Source: Tenacibaculum dicentrarchi (GTDB lineage Bacteria > Bacteroidota > Bacteroidia > Flavobacteriales > Flavobacteriaceae). From it: DNA of 64,000 nt. A model generated the notes under the pieces. That model did not search any database. It was not told the DNA's origin and worked only from the letters and a program-made list of their open reading frames with translations. Location of the stretch: the NCBI RefSeq assembly GCF_900239345.1, contig NZ_OESZ01000001.1, positions 248,001 through 312,000 of the forward strand, read 5' to 3'. Of this stretch, positions 1 through 7,735 are shown one piece after another. Each line of letters begins with the position of its first letter. Position 1 is the stretch's first letter. The position numbers and the translations under genes were made by a program.

Positions 1-120
1 AAAAAAAAGCTAAAAAACAGGGCAAATCAGGATTAGAAACTGAACTAAAATCCCTTTGACGGCTTCGATTTCTTATTTTGATGTTATAAAACTTTTTTAG
101 ATGAAATTTAAACAGGCTCT
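1..120. repeat. Right half of a MITE-like inverted-repeat element
   Basis: The segment ends with TTTAAACAGGCTCT (107-120), the exact reverse complement of AGAGCCTGTTTAAA at 23857-23870. Its inner part (TTTGACGG, TTCGATTTCTTATTTT, AGATGAAATTTAAACA) matches the right side of the complete 180-bp element at 23857-24036. A block at 30-49 (GGAT..GAAACTGAACTAAA) recurs at 15369-15388, and the segment 21-33 is the reverse complement of 12266-12278. The left half lies outside the window or is lost. No ORF is present. Non-autonomous mobile repeat is an inference from the matching inverted ends. Confidence 0.7.
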
Positions 121-290
121 AAGAAAAAATAAATTTAATAGGCTTTATTACATATTTAAAACCTCTTCACTCTTTTTTCAAAAATATCTTTTAAATTCAT
201 TTCAAAATATTATTTAGGATATATTTTTTTTCTCTAAATTTTACATTTTTTAATATACATTTTATTTTTAAATGTTAAAGATAAGTTAAC

Positions 291-314
291 AAAAATAGGG
301 TTAACCCTATTTTT
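291..314. promoter_or_regulatory. 24-bp perfect palindrome, operator or terminator
   Basis: AAAAATAGGG, centre TTAA, CCCTATTTTT is a perfect inverted repeat. It sits 18 bp upstream of the -33 element of the promoter at 333-363. The short GC core followed by T residues would also fit a terminator of a gene left of the window. The remaining sequence between 121 and 497 is very AT-rich and holds only this palindrome and the promoter. Confidence 0.45.
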
Positions 315-332
315 AATTAGGGGTATTGGGTA

Positions 333-363
333 TTGTACAGGTAAATAACATCTCTTAGATTTG
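333..363 (+). promoter_or_regulatory. Bacteroidota-type promoter of the LRR gene
   Basis: TTG at 333-335, a 20-nt spacer and TAGATTTG at 356-363 match the Bacteroidota sigma consensus (TTG, ~19-20 nt, TAnnTTTG). The start of transcription would be near 370, giving an mRNA leader of about 128 nt before the ATG at 498. The leader holds no ORF and no obvious strong hairpin. Confidence 0.55.
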
Positions 364-497
364 TAAAATTATTACTAACTATAAGTAGTTAATTTGTTGA
401 TTTTTATTTGTTTATATGTTTTTTTAAAAATAAATGATAAATCATTAAATTAATAATATTATTAGCCGTAATAATATTAACCAAAAATAAAAAATAT

Positions 498-2888
498 ATG
501 AAAAAACTATTATTCTTAACCTTATTAATAGGTTACTATGCTATTGGAAATACACAAAATATTAATTTTCCTGACTCCAATTTTAAAAATGCACTTTTGA
601 GTCATAGCCCTTTAGTAGATACAGATAGCAATGGTGAAATAAGTGTTCAAGAGGCAGAAAATTCAAAATATTTAAGATTAACGAATAAAGGTATAAGTGA
701 TTTAAGTGGAATAGAAAATTTCTCAAATTTAGAAGGTTTAACAGTAAATAAAAATCAATTAATATCTATAGACCTTACAAAGAATACTAAGTTAAAATTA
801 ATTAATTTAAGTGATAATAAAATAAGTAATATTAATATAACTAATAATTTAGATTTAAAATCTTTTAGTATTCGGAATAATAAATTAACTGATATAAATA
901 TAGCTACAAATTTAAACTTAACATCATTAGATGTTTTTAATAATAATATACAAAGTATTGATATTTCTAAAAATGTATTATTAACAAATTTAAATGTAGC
1001 ATCTAATTTTAGTTTAGGGCAATTAAACATTACTAAAAATGTATTATTAAAACATTTATATGCTTTTAATAATGGGTTAACTGAAATTGATATTTCTAAT
1101 AATACTAATTTAGTAACTCTTAATGTTATGCAAAATAATTTATTAAATTTAGATGTTTCAAAAAATGTGTTATTGACATCAATATCTGTAAATAACAATA
1201 AATTGACAGATATAAATCTTTCTAATAACTCTAAATTGGGTTGGTTACGTATTCAATATAATAAATTAAATACCTTAAATGTAAGACCTTGTTCACTTAT
1301 TTTTTTAAATTTTGAGGGTAATTCTAATTTAACAAGTGTTTCTATGACTGGGCAATCAATAGGATATACAACATCAATTTCAGGTGAAGAAAAATTAAAT
1401 GTAAATTTAAAAAATTGTCCTAAATTAGAATTTATTTGTGCTGAACAGGAATATTTAAATGATATTTTTACTCTATTAGAAGAAGCTAATCAAACAAGTT
1501 GTATGCTTTCTAATGATTGTGATGTACCTCATAATCGTATTAAAGGTACTATTACTTATGATGTAAATGGCGATGGTTGTGATAGTGCTGATGTTCCTTT
1601 TACAGGAGGTTTAAGAGTTTCTGCAATTTCATTGACAAATGGTCAATCTACTGTGGCATATCCAAATCAAGAAGGAAAATACGCACTGCATATATCAGAT
1701 GGTACCTATTTTATAGCTCCTGCCCTACAGAATTTAAATTATTTTACATTTTCAACACCAGTTACTCCTACACCAATAAATATTCCTGTACAGTTAAATA
1801 CATTAATAACAGATTATTGTGTAAAATCAGTTGGTAACTTTAATGATTTAGAAGTAAGTATTGTTCCTTTAACTAGAGCAAGACCAGGTTTTAATGCAAC
1901 TTATAAACTTACCTATAAAAATATAGGAACAACGACACAATCTGGTACGGTTACTTTAAATTATCAAGAAAATGTGCTAAACTATGTTAGTTCAATACCT
2001 ACTGTAAATAGCGATACAAATGGACAATTGACTTGGAGTTTTACAAATTTATTACCGTTAAAATCAGTAGAAATACCTGTAACATTTGTATTAAATACAC
2101 CTTTAGATTCTCCAGCATTAAATAACGGAGATATTTTAAATTATAAGGCAACAGTTACAGGAAAAACAGATCAAACGCCCAATAATAATGTAATGACATT
2201 ATCACAAACAGTTGTAAATTCTTATGACCCTAATGATAAAACATGTTTAGAAGGAAATATTTTAAATCCTGATAATGTAGGTCAGTATTTACATTATTTA
2301 ATTCGTTTTGAAAATAAAGGAACAGCCGAAGCAGTAAATATACGTGTTAAAGATGTTATTGATACGACTAAATTAGATATTGAATCATTAATACCATTAA
2401 AATCTAGTCATTCTTATTCAACAATAATTACAAATGGTAATGAGGTAGAATTTATATTTAAAAATATAAACCTTCCTTTTGATGATGCTAATAATGATGG
2501 ATATGTATTATTTAAAATAAAGAGTAAAGAAACTTTAGTTGAAGGGGATAAAATTGTAAATGGTGCTGCAATTTATTTTGATTTTAATGCTCCAGTAATT
2601 ACAGAAAATGAAATTGTAACAGTTAAGAAAGAAGTAATAGAACAACCTGAATTTTCTAATTATTTTACATTGTCTCCTAACCCAACTACTGGAATATTAA
2701 ATTTAAAAGTATTAAATGATAATATTCAAATTAGTTATATTAGAATATATGATATTGGAGGAAATTTAGTCGGTTATTATTTTGGAAACACAAGAGTAAT
2801 GAATGTTAGTTATTTATATCCAAATAATTATTTTATGAAAATTATTACTAATAAAGGAGAATTGGTAACTAAGTTTATAAAACTTTAA
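498..2888 (+). CDS. Secreted leucine-rich-repeat protein with T9SS sorting domain
   Basis: A 796-residue extracellular protein. Residues 1-19 form a signal peptide. About residues 55-300 are irregular LRRs of the Bacteroidota type (repeating L..L.V..N.L..IDIS.N, about 21 residues each). A cysteine-containing prealbumin-like segment follows (YDVNGDGCDSADVPF, ~350). Then comes a region with the motif SYDPNDKTCLEG (~575) and IYFDFNAPVITEN (~695), which is the DUF7619/conserved-repeat module common next to T9SS tails. The last ~75 residues (FTLSPNPTTGILNL...) are a type A T9SS sorting domain, so export through the type IX system and surface attachment or release are expected. It is a single-gene unit with its own promoter (333-363) and terminator (2912-2947). 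Ligand unknown; adhesion is only a guess from the LRRs. Confidence 0.9.
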   Translation: MKKLLFLTLLIGYYAIGNTQNINFPDSNFKNALLSHSPLVDTDSNGEISVQEAENSKYLRLTNKGISDLSGIENFSNLEGLTVNKNQLISIDLTKNTKLKLINLSDNKISNINITNNLDLKSFSIRNNKLTDINIATNLNLTSLDVFNNNIQSIDISKNVLLTNLNVASNFSLGQLNITKNVLLKHLYAFNNGLTEIDISNNTNLVTLNVMQNNLLNLDVSKNVLLTSISVNNNKLTDINLSNNSKLGWLRIQYNKLNTLNVRPCSLIFLNFEGNSNLTSVSMTGQSIGYTTSISGEEKLNVNLKNCPKLEFICAEQEYLNDIFTLLEEANQTSCMLSNDCDVPHNRIKGTITYDVNGDGCDSADVPFTGGLRVSAISLTNGQSTVAYPNQEGKYALHISDGTYFIAPALQNLNYFTFSTPVTPTPINIPVQLNTLITDYCVKSVGNFNDLEVSIVPLTRARPGFNATYKLTYKNIGTTTQSGTVTLNYQENVLNYVSSIPTVNSDTNGQLTWSFTNLLPLKSVEIPVTFVLNTPLDSPALNNGDILNYKATVTGKTDQTPNNNVMTLSQTVVNSYDPNDKTCLEGNILNPDNVGQYLHYLIRFENKGTAEAVNIRVKDVIDTTKLDIESLIPLKSSHSYSTIITNGNEVEFIFKNINLPFDDANNDGYVLFKIKSKETLVEGDKIVNGAAIYFDFNAPVITENEIVTVKKEVIEQPEFSNYFTLSPNPTTGILNLKVLNDNIQISYIRIYDIGGNLVGYYFGNTRVMNVSYLYPNNYFMKIITNKGELVTKFIKL

Positions 2889-2911
2889 ACAGTTAATTTT
2901 AGTAATCAATA

Positions 2912-2947
2912 AAAAAAACCAGTGAAAATTAATTCACTGGTTTTTTT
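2912..2947. terminator. Bidirectional terminator between convergent genes
   Basis: AAAAAAACCAGTGAA (2912-2926), loop AATTAA, TTCACTGGTTTTTTT (2933-2947): a perfect 15-bp stem with A and T tracts on both sides. It serves the LRR gene on + and the gene ending at 2950 on -. Confidence 0.9.
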
Positions 2948-2949
2948 AT

Positions 2950-3453
2950 TTACGACATATCTAAATAGCTAATCTTAGTAATAAGATTAGTATTTTGATT
3001 AAATTCAATATTAATAAAGCTATCACAATCTTCACAAGATGTATATATAATACTTTTATCACCATTTCTTCCAGGGCTAAAAAAAATAGTACCTAATTTA
3101 CTTATATTATCGCCAATGGTAATGGTTTGTTGTTTTATTGTTAGGGAAGATTCATTGTTATTTATTTCAAAAGATTCAATATAAGGAGTGCTTTTATCTC
3201 TAGAAAAATCAACTTTAAGTCCTTTAAAAACAAAATAATAATATTGCTGATTTTCATCTGATTTATACGAATTAGCACTACCCAATAGTGTTTCTACAGC
3301 AGCTTGTTTACCTGCTGTTTTTTTTAGGTCAGATAATGTAATATTATTTATTTTAAAGGAGTTTAGTTCTACAAGAGTTATAATATTACTTGTTTGTGCT
3401 TTTGCTATAAAACTACTAATTACAAGTAGCGATAAAATAAATTGTTGTTTCAT
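2950..3453 (-). CDS. Small secreted protein of unknown function
   Basis: A 167-residue protein with a signal peptide (MKQQFILSLLVISSFIAKAQ, cleavage after AQ). No lipobox, no further membrane segment. The mature part looks like a small beta-rich domain: two hydrophobic strands around residues 70-80 (YYYFVFKGLKVDF), then TSCEDCDSFINIEF near 138-151, with a CEDC pair that could form a disulfide or bind metal. I do not recognise a family. It is 27 nt downstream of glpD on the same strand, so co-transcription is possible, though nothing links the functions. Confidence 0.7.
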   Translation of the reverse strand: MKQQFILSLLVISSFIAKAQTSNIITLVELNSFKINNITLSDLKKTAGKQAAVETLLGSANSYKSDENQQYYYFVFKGLKVDFSRDKSTPYIESFEINNNESSLTIKQQTITIGDNISKLGTIFFSPGRNGDKSIIYTSCEDCDSFINIEFNQNTNLITKISYLDMS

Positions 3454-3480
3454 ATGGGGGGATTTTTTTTTAATAGATTT

Positions 3481-5127
3481 TTAATTAAAACTGATACTTA
3501 TATTTATTTTCGATTCTAATTCTTTTCGATGCTTTTCTACGGATGAAATATCCCAATTAAAATACTTTGTAAATTCATTTAAAATAGCTTCTTTGTAGGT
3601 GTTTACACTTGGTTTATCAAAAAATAAACGACCTGTTATACGCATAAAAAAATCAGTAGGTGTACAGGTCATTTCATATTGGATAGTAAACCAAATTTCG
3701 GCTTTTAATAAGCGTAGTGTGGTATTTTTTTCATCAATTTTATTAAATCTTTCTAAAATAATATTTGTTTGTTTACCATAATTATGTACTAAATAAGTAG
3801 CTTCTTTTTTAGTAAAATTATGTTCTTTTAAATCATTATAAATTTCTTTTGTATAAATTTCTACGGCTTTATAGTTTTTAAAATTTCCGCCTGTTAATAC
3901 AATATTTTCTGTTTTTATAGCATCAAATTTTACATCAAAATGTCGAATCATTTTTTTAGCGATTAAATTAACAATACGTTCCGCCATTTTACGGTATCCT
4001 GTTAATTTACCACCAGCGATAGATATTAATTTGGTATCAGAAATAAAAATTTCATCTTTCCTTGAAAGTTCAGAAGCTGATTTTCCTTGTTCATGAATTA
4101 GCGGACGTAAACCTGCCCATGATGATTGAATATCAGCAATTGTTAAGTGAATATCTGTAAACATATTATTTACCGCTTCAATTAGATAGGTTGCATCAGC
4201 AATATCTATTGATAGTGCATCTTTATTTTGTTGAAAATTAGTGTCTGTAGTACCAAAATAGGTGATTTTTCCACGAGGAATGGCAAACATCATGCGTCCA
4301 TCAGGAACATCAAAATAAACGGATTGTTTTATTGGAAATTTTTCGTGAGCTACTACCAAATGAACGCCTTTGGTTAAATGTAGTCTTTTACCTGTTTTTG
4401 AATGATTAAGTTGACGTAATTCGTCGACCCACGGTCCTGCGGCATTTACTACATATTTTGCCTTGATATTATAGCTTTGATTATTAAAAACATCAGTAAC
4501 TGTTGCACCAACTACTCTATTTTTTTCGTAAATAAAGGCATTTGCTTTTGTATAATTAAGTATTTCAGCTCCGTATGTACTTGCTGTTTTTAATATTTCG
4601 ATGGTTAAACGGGCATCATCTGTACGATATTCGGCATAATAACCAGCCCCTTTTAAAATATTTTTGGGTAATAATGGTTCTATTTCAAGTGCTTCTTTTT
4701 TATCAAGCATTTTACGTTTGTCATCTCCTTCTACGGCAGCCAATACATCGTAAATTTTTAAGCCGATAGAGGTAAGCCAAGCACCATAAGTACCACCTTC
4801 AATTAAGGGTAAAATCATTTTTTCGGGAACCACTAAATGTGGGGCTATTTTATGTACAATAGCACGTTCAGAACCAACTTCTTTGACTAGCCAAAAATCA
4901 AATTGTTTTAAATAGCGTAAACCACCGTGTATTAATTTGGTTGATTTACTTGAAGTTCCTGAAGCAAAATCATTTTTTTCAACCAGTGCAACTTTCATTC
5001 CTCTAGATGCTGCATCTAAAGCAATTCCAGCACCAGTAATACCGCCGCCAATAATTAAAATATCAAATGTTGTTTCTTGTAATTGTTCTTGAATATTTTT
5101 TCGATTGAAGAAAGAAAATTTAGTCAT
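3481..5127 (-). CDS. glpD: FAD-dependent glycerol-3-phosphate dehydrogenase
   Basis: Oxidises sn-glycerol-3-phosphate to dihydroxyacetone phosphate at the inner face of the membrane and passes electrons to the quinone pool. The 548 residues match the family length. The FAD-binding GGGITGAG is at residues 27-34, followed by the family signature GTSSKSTKLIHGGLRYL (~57-73) and the ribose-binding acidic turn ALVEKN. The middle holds the DAO-type substrate domain (FGTTDTNF, SIAGGKLTGYR near 375) and the C-terminal ~130 residues are the helical DAO_C domain (TRLL-like KAEIWFTIQYEMTCTPTDFFMRITGRLFF). No glpK or glpF is adjacent. The ATG at 5127 sits ~16 nt from a TAnnTTTG box on the minus strand (5143-5150). 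Confidence 0.95.
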   Translation of the reverse strand: MTKFSFFNRKNIQEQLQETTFDILIIGGGITGAGIALDAASRGMKVALVEKNDFASGTSSKSTKLIHGGLRYLKQFDFWLVKEVGSERAIVHKIAPHLVVPEKMILPLIEGGTYGAWLTSIGLKIYDVLAAVEGDDKRKMLDKKEALEIEPLLPKNILKGAGYYAEYRTDDARLTIEILKTASTYGAEILNYTKANAFIYEKNRVVGATVTDVFNNQSYNIKAKYVVNAAGPWVDELRQLNHSKTGKRLHLTKGVHLVVAHEKFPIKQSVYFDVPDGRMMFAIPRGKITYFGTTDTNFQQNKDALSIDIADATYLIEAVNNMFTDIHLTIADIQSSWAGLRPLIHEQGKSASELSRKDEIFISDTKLISIAGGKLTGYRKMAERIVNLIAKKMIRHFDVKFDAIKTENIVLTGGNFKNYKAVEIYTKEIYNDLKEHNFTKKEATYLVHNYGKQTNIILERFNKIDEKNTTLRLLKAEIWFTIQYEMTCTPTDFFMRITGRLFFDKPSVNTYKEAILNEFTKYFNWDISSVEKHRKELESKINISISFN

Positions 5128-5142
5128 AGCTACCTTTTATTA

Positions 5143-5150
5143 CAAAAGTA
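5143..5150 (-). promoter_or_regulatory. Candidate -7 box of glpD
   Basis: On the minus strand this reads TACTTTTG, a match to TAnnTTTG, 16 nt before the glpD ATG. No clear TTG lies about 20 nt further upstream, so this is a half-supported promoter. Confidence 0.35.
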
Positions 5151-5215
5151 CATATAAAAATAGAGACTATAAATTAAAAGTAATTGCTTGTTATTTAGTA
5201 AGTTATTTGGAGCTG

Positions 5216-5292
5216 TTTCCCGCTTTCCGCACTCGCTCTTTTTTGAAGAAAAATCAAAAAAGGAGCTCAAACAATTGCTTCAATCGGGGCTA
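5216..5292 (-). ncRNA. Structured repeat family copy A (Flavo-1-like RNA candidate)
   Basis: Read on the minus strand it begins TAGCCCCGATTGAAGC and ends GTGCGGAAAGCGGGAAA. It contains an outer stem CCCG/CGGG and an inner hairpin whose arms are GCTCCTTTTTTGA and TCAAAAAAGAGC with one bulged C. Four copies occur in the window (12142-12218, 16411-16492, 60911-60987), all in gaps between genes. This copy lies downstream of the LuxE-like gene in the same orientation and upstream of glpD, with the glpD -7 box beyond it. It resembles the Flavo-1 motif as I remember it; the family assignment has not been tested with a covariance model. Confidence 0.6.
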
Positions 5293-5312
5293 AAAACAAA
5301 AAAATATCGTTT

Positions 5313-6287
5313 TTATAATACCATTAAGTTACAACCTCGAATATCAGAATTATCAAACCGTCCAATAATTTCAAAGCTAGTATCTGTGTGTACTTTTCCT
5401 AAATCTTGTGTCGCAATAAAAGAGCAAGAATTGTAGTTTGCTAAATCAATAATATTAACGCCACCATTTTTTTGATTGGGTAAGATAGTCAAAGCATCTT
5501 CGGTATCTCTAATTAAAACACGCATCCAAGGAGGACAGTTAAAAATACCATTTCCTTTCGAATATCCTTGGCTTAATAATTCGGTCATACCATATTCTGA
5601 ATGAATATGTTGTACGCCAAATCCATTACTTAAAACTTGATGTAATTCGGTACGAATAAGTTCTTTTCTTCGTCCTTTCATACCGCCAGTTTCCATAATA
5701 ATGGTATTTTTTAAGATAAATTGTTGTTTTTCTATTAAGTCTAATAAGGCAAAAGAAACGCCAATAAGCAGTGTTTTTTGTCCTTTTTTATCTAATTCGA
5801 TGAGTTTTTTTGCCAATTCATCTAAATTATTTAGGTAAAAACCACTTTCAGGATGTGCCGATTTTTCAATTAAATCAGCAACCATATAAACTAATGATGA
5901 GCCTTTTCGTTCTAAATAATTAGGTAATAAAGCTAAAACCACATAGTCTTTTATATCTCCATAAAAATAATCAAAACCTTTTAAATAACTTGTTTCATAC
6001 CACGATAAATCGGTTACTAAATGCTTGCTGGTAATGCTACCAGTAGTACCAGAACTGCTAAAAGTTTCCTTAATTTTATCTGAAGAAGAAAGTATTTTTT
6101 TTGTTTTAAAAAATTCAATAGGCAAAAAAGGAATCTCTTCAATTTTAGAAATACTAGAAGGGTGAATATATAGTAAATCACAAAAAGATCGGTAAACCTT
6201 ATTATTTTTAAATTGATGCTTAAAAACCGTCAAAGCAGCTTGCTTAAAATCGAATTCTGAATGTATATTAAAAACTTGTTGTTTCAT
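5313..6287 (-). CDS. LuxE-like acyl-protein synthetase
   Basis: A 324-residue cytoplasmic member of the LuxE/PaaK-type adenylate-forming ligases, which activate an acyl group with ATP and load it on an enzyme thiol. The AMP-binding P-loop equivalent SSSGTTGSITSKHLV is near residues 75-90. ALLPNYLERKGSSLVYMV (~117-134) and HSEYGMTELLSQGYSKG (~228-244) are typical family motifs. The C-terminal GCNLMVL places a Cys at residue 319, the region where LuxE has its acyl-accepting cysteine. No luxC or luxD lies nearby, so a role in bioluminescence is excluded here; O-antigen or lipid acyl transfer is possible. The ATG at 6287 is preceded by a minus-strand TATTTTTG box (6297-6304). Confidence 0.8.
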   Translation of the reverse strand: MKQQVFNIHSEFDFKQAALTVFKHQFKNNKVYRSFCDLLYIHPSSISKIEEIPFLPIEFFKTKKILSSSDKIKETFSSSGTTGSITSKHLVTDLSWYETSYLKGFDYFYGDIKDYVVLALLPNYLERKGSSLVYMVADLIEKSAHPESGFYLNNLDELAKKLIELDKKGQKTLLIGVSFALLDLIEKQQFILKNTIIMETGGMKGRRKELIRTELHQVLSNGFGVQHIHSEYGMTELLSQGYSKGNGIFNCPPWMRVLIRDTEDALTILPNQKNGGVNIIDLANYNSCSFIATQDLGKVHTDTSFEIIGRFDNSDIRGCNLMVL

Positions 6288-6296
6288 AAAGTTTTA

Positions 6297-6304
6297 CAAA
6301 AATA
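6297..6304 (-). promoter_or_regulatory. Candidate -7 box of the LuxE-like gene
   Basis: Minus-strand TATTTTTG fits TAnnTTTG, 10 nt before the ATG at 6287. The -33 TTG is not evident. Confidence 0.35.
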
Positions 6305-6389
6305 GTAGTTATAACAGTAGTATTATAAAATTGCACTGTTTTTTTTGTAAAACACTAAATTAAAGGGGCATTATTAAGTTTCAAATATA

Positions 6390-6698
6390 TTAGACTGCTT
6401 TTTTAGAAAACATTGTTAACATATTATCAAATTTAGGTTCAAAAAGAAAATCAAAAATAACTTCAGATATCTTTTTCCCTTCTTCTACTTCCACTTCGAT
6501 TTCGAGATTTTTAGTTTCTGCATCTTTGGCTTCTACTATTTTTGTAGTTGTTGTTACAGGGCTTATCTCGTTATTTATTTGGTCGTTTATCAATTCAATA
6601 CCTAGTATTTTTTGATATTCTTGCTGTCCTAATTTTAAAATAGACGCAACTTTCGCGTCTATTTTAAAATTAGATAAATCTAATGGCTTATATGGCAT
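6390..6698 (-). CDS. Small acidic protein of the roadblock operon, unknown
   Basis: A 102-residue cytoplasmic protein, the last gene of a three-gene operon. Its ATG lies inside the 3' end of the preceding roadblock gene (11-nt overlap, 6688-6698), so translational coupling is likely. The N-terminus (YKPLDLSNFKIDAKVASILKLG) predicts amphipathic helices. The middle is Thr/Glu-rich and charged (KNLEIEVEVEEGKKISEV), and the C-terminus is hydrophobic-aromatic (IFDFLFEPKFDNMLTMF). I do not recognise a family. The tight overlap suggests it binds or assembles with the two roadblock-like partners. Confidence 0.7.
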   Translation of the reverse strand: MPYKPLDLSNFKIDAKVASILKLGQQEYQKILGIELINDQINNEISPVTTTTKIVEAKDAETKNLEIEVEVEEGKKISEVIFDFLFEPKFDNMLTMFSKKAV

Positions 6699-7062
6699 TG
6701 TTTAAATCTGCTTTATATTTGTTAAGTAATGTTTTTGTAATAGCAATATTTGCTTTAGCTGAATCAATAGCTAAATAAATAAAATATCCACCATTAGGTG
6801 CAATATTTATAATATGAATCTGATCGGTTAAAGTAATGGTGATATCTTTAACTTCTTCATTTAATCCTAAAACACTGATTGTTTTTAATTTAGCGTTTAC
6901 TACTTCTAAATTATACGCAGAAGCCAAGTCAATATCAAAATCAGCTTTAACTGAATCTGAAACTAAAGTCTCACCAGACTCTATTTCGGTTACACTTAAT
7001 GCTATATATCCAGGGATATTTTCACTTACGTTTTTAATTAAATCATTTAAAATGTCTGTCAT
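6688..7062 (-). CDS. Roadblock/LC7-like small protein
   Basis: A 124-residue protein with the alpha-beta layout of the roadblock/LC7 (MglB) fold: an N-terminal helix (DILNDLIKNVSENIPGYIALSV), strand-turn-strand (SVTEIESGETLVSDSV), a long helix, two strands around residues 60-90 (DITITLTDQIHIINI and GYFIYLAIDSAKANIAI), and a C-terminal helix. In other bacteria such proteins dimerise and act as GTPase-activating partners of MglA-type small GTPases; no such GTPase gene is in the window. It is the middle gene of the operon, 26 nt after the gene at 7089-7418. Confidence 0.65.
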   Translation of the reverse strand: MTDILNDLIKNVSENIPGYIALSVTEIESGETLVSDSVKADFDIDLASAYNLEVVNAKLKTISVLGLNEEVKDITITLTDQIHIINIAPNGGYFIYLAIDSAKANIAITKTLLNKYKADLNNAI

Positions 7063-7088
7063 TGCTACTTTTTTTTAGATGTTATTTA

Positions 7089-7418
7089 TTATTTGTCATT
7101 GTCTTTTTTTAAAGAAAGACTAATTAAACTTCTATTCATTACACCATCTGATAAGACACATAATATATGGTCGTCGTCACATTTTTTTATATAAAAATTT
7201 TGATCAGTAGTTTTTATAATTATTTCGGTTAATGGTGTCGTTTCTAAGACATCAGTAAAAAAATTATCAATTATATTGATAACAACTTTAGTTACCGCCG
7301 AAAAATCTTCAGGGTTTTCATAAGTAATTTTACTGTGTACTTCTACAATTTTCCCTTCCTTGTCAAATAGGAGAATTGCTTTAGATTTTGTACTGTGGTA
7401 CAACTCTTTTAAATTCAT
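7089..7418 (-). CDS. Roadblock/LC7-like small protein, first gene of operon
   Basis: A 109-residue protein with a roadblock-like pattern. KAILLFDKEGKIVEVHSK gives the first two strands (residues 13-30), the helix AVTKVVINIIDNFFTDVL follows, then strands LTEIIIKTTDQNFYIKKC and DHILCVLSD, then a terminal helix. This is the same order as in MglB-type proteins. No signal peptide. It heads the minus-strand operon 7418 to 6390. The 317-bp gap upstream probably carries its promoter, divergent from the aldehyde dehydrogenase gene. Function unknown; the family assignment is by pattern only. Confidence 0.6.
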   Translation of the reverse strand: MNLKELYHSTKSKAILLFDKEGKIVEVHSKITYENPEDFSAVTKVVINIIDNFFTDVLETTPLTEIIIKTTDQNFYIKKCDDDHILCVLSDGVMNRSLISLSLKKDNDK

Positions 7419-7735
7419 AAAAAAATATATTAGATCTAAAAAATACTATGAAGGGTGTAATATGGTGTAAAAAGTTTCACCAATACAAATATATTAAATA
7501 TTTGTTAAGAAAAAACAAATATTTATCTTTTTAAGAAAAAAAGGTAATATAGAATTGATATAAGTAAGTAAAGTATCAATTTATAATAGTTTATTTGAAT
7601 ATTAGCTCATGTAAAAAATACTACATTAAATATGTTTAAAATTAAACAAAATCAATACTTTTTGTTTAATTTATAATGTGTAAAATTATTCGTATTTTCG
7701 TGGTTCATTTTTAAACAATTTAAATTTAAAACAAA
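7419..7735. other. Divergent intergenic region (317 bp)
   Basis: Very AT-rich spacer between the roadblock operon (-) and the aldehyde dehydrogenase gene (+). TATTTTCG at 7693-7700 is a near match to TAnnTTTG for the + gene, about 36 nt before its ATG, but the nearest TTTG (7661-7664) is 28 nt away, longer than usual. No ORF, tRNA or strong hairpin seen. Confidence 0.5.

Noticed and set aside
755..1198. 147-codon ORF on - inside the LRR gene
   Set aside because: Antisense to the periodic LRR coding sequence; the long open frame is a by-product of the repeat periodicity and AT-rich codons.
5188..5436. Open reading frame on + through repeat copy A
   Set aside because: It translates the structured repeat and runs into the antisense of the LuxE-like gene; the same peptide appears from copy C at 16398-16691, so it comes from the repeat and not from a gene.
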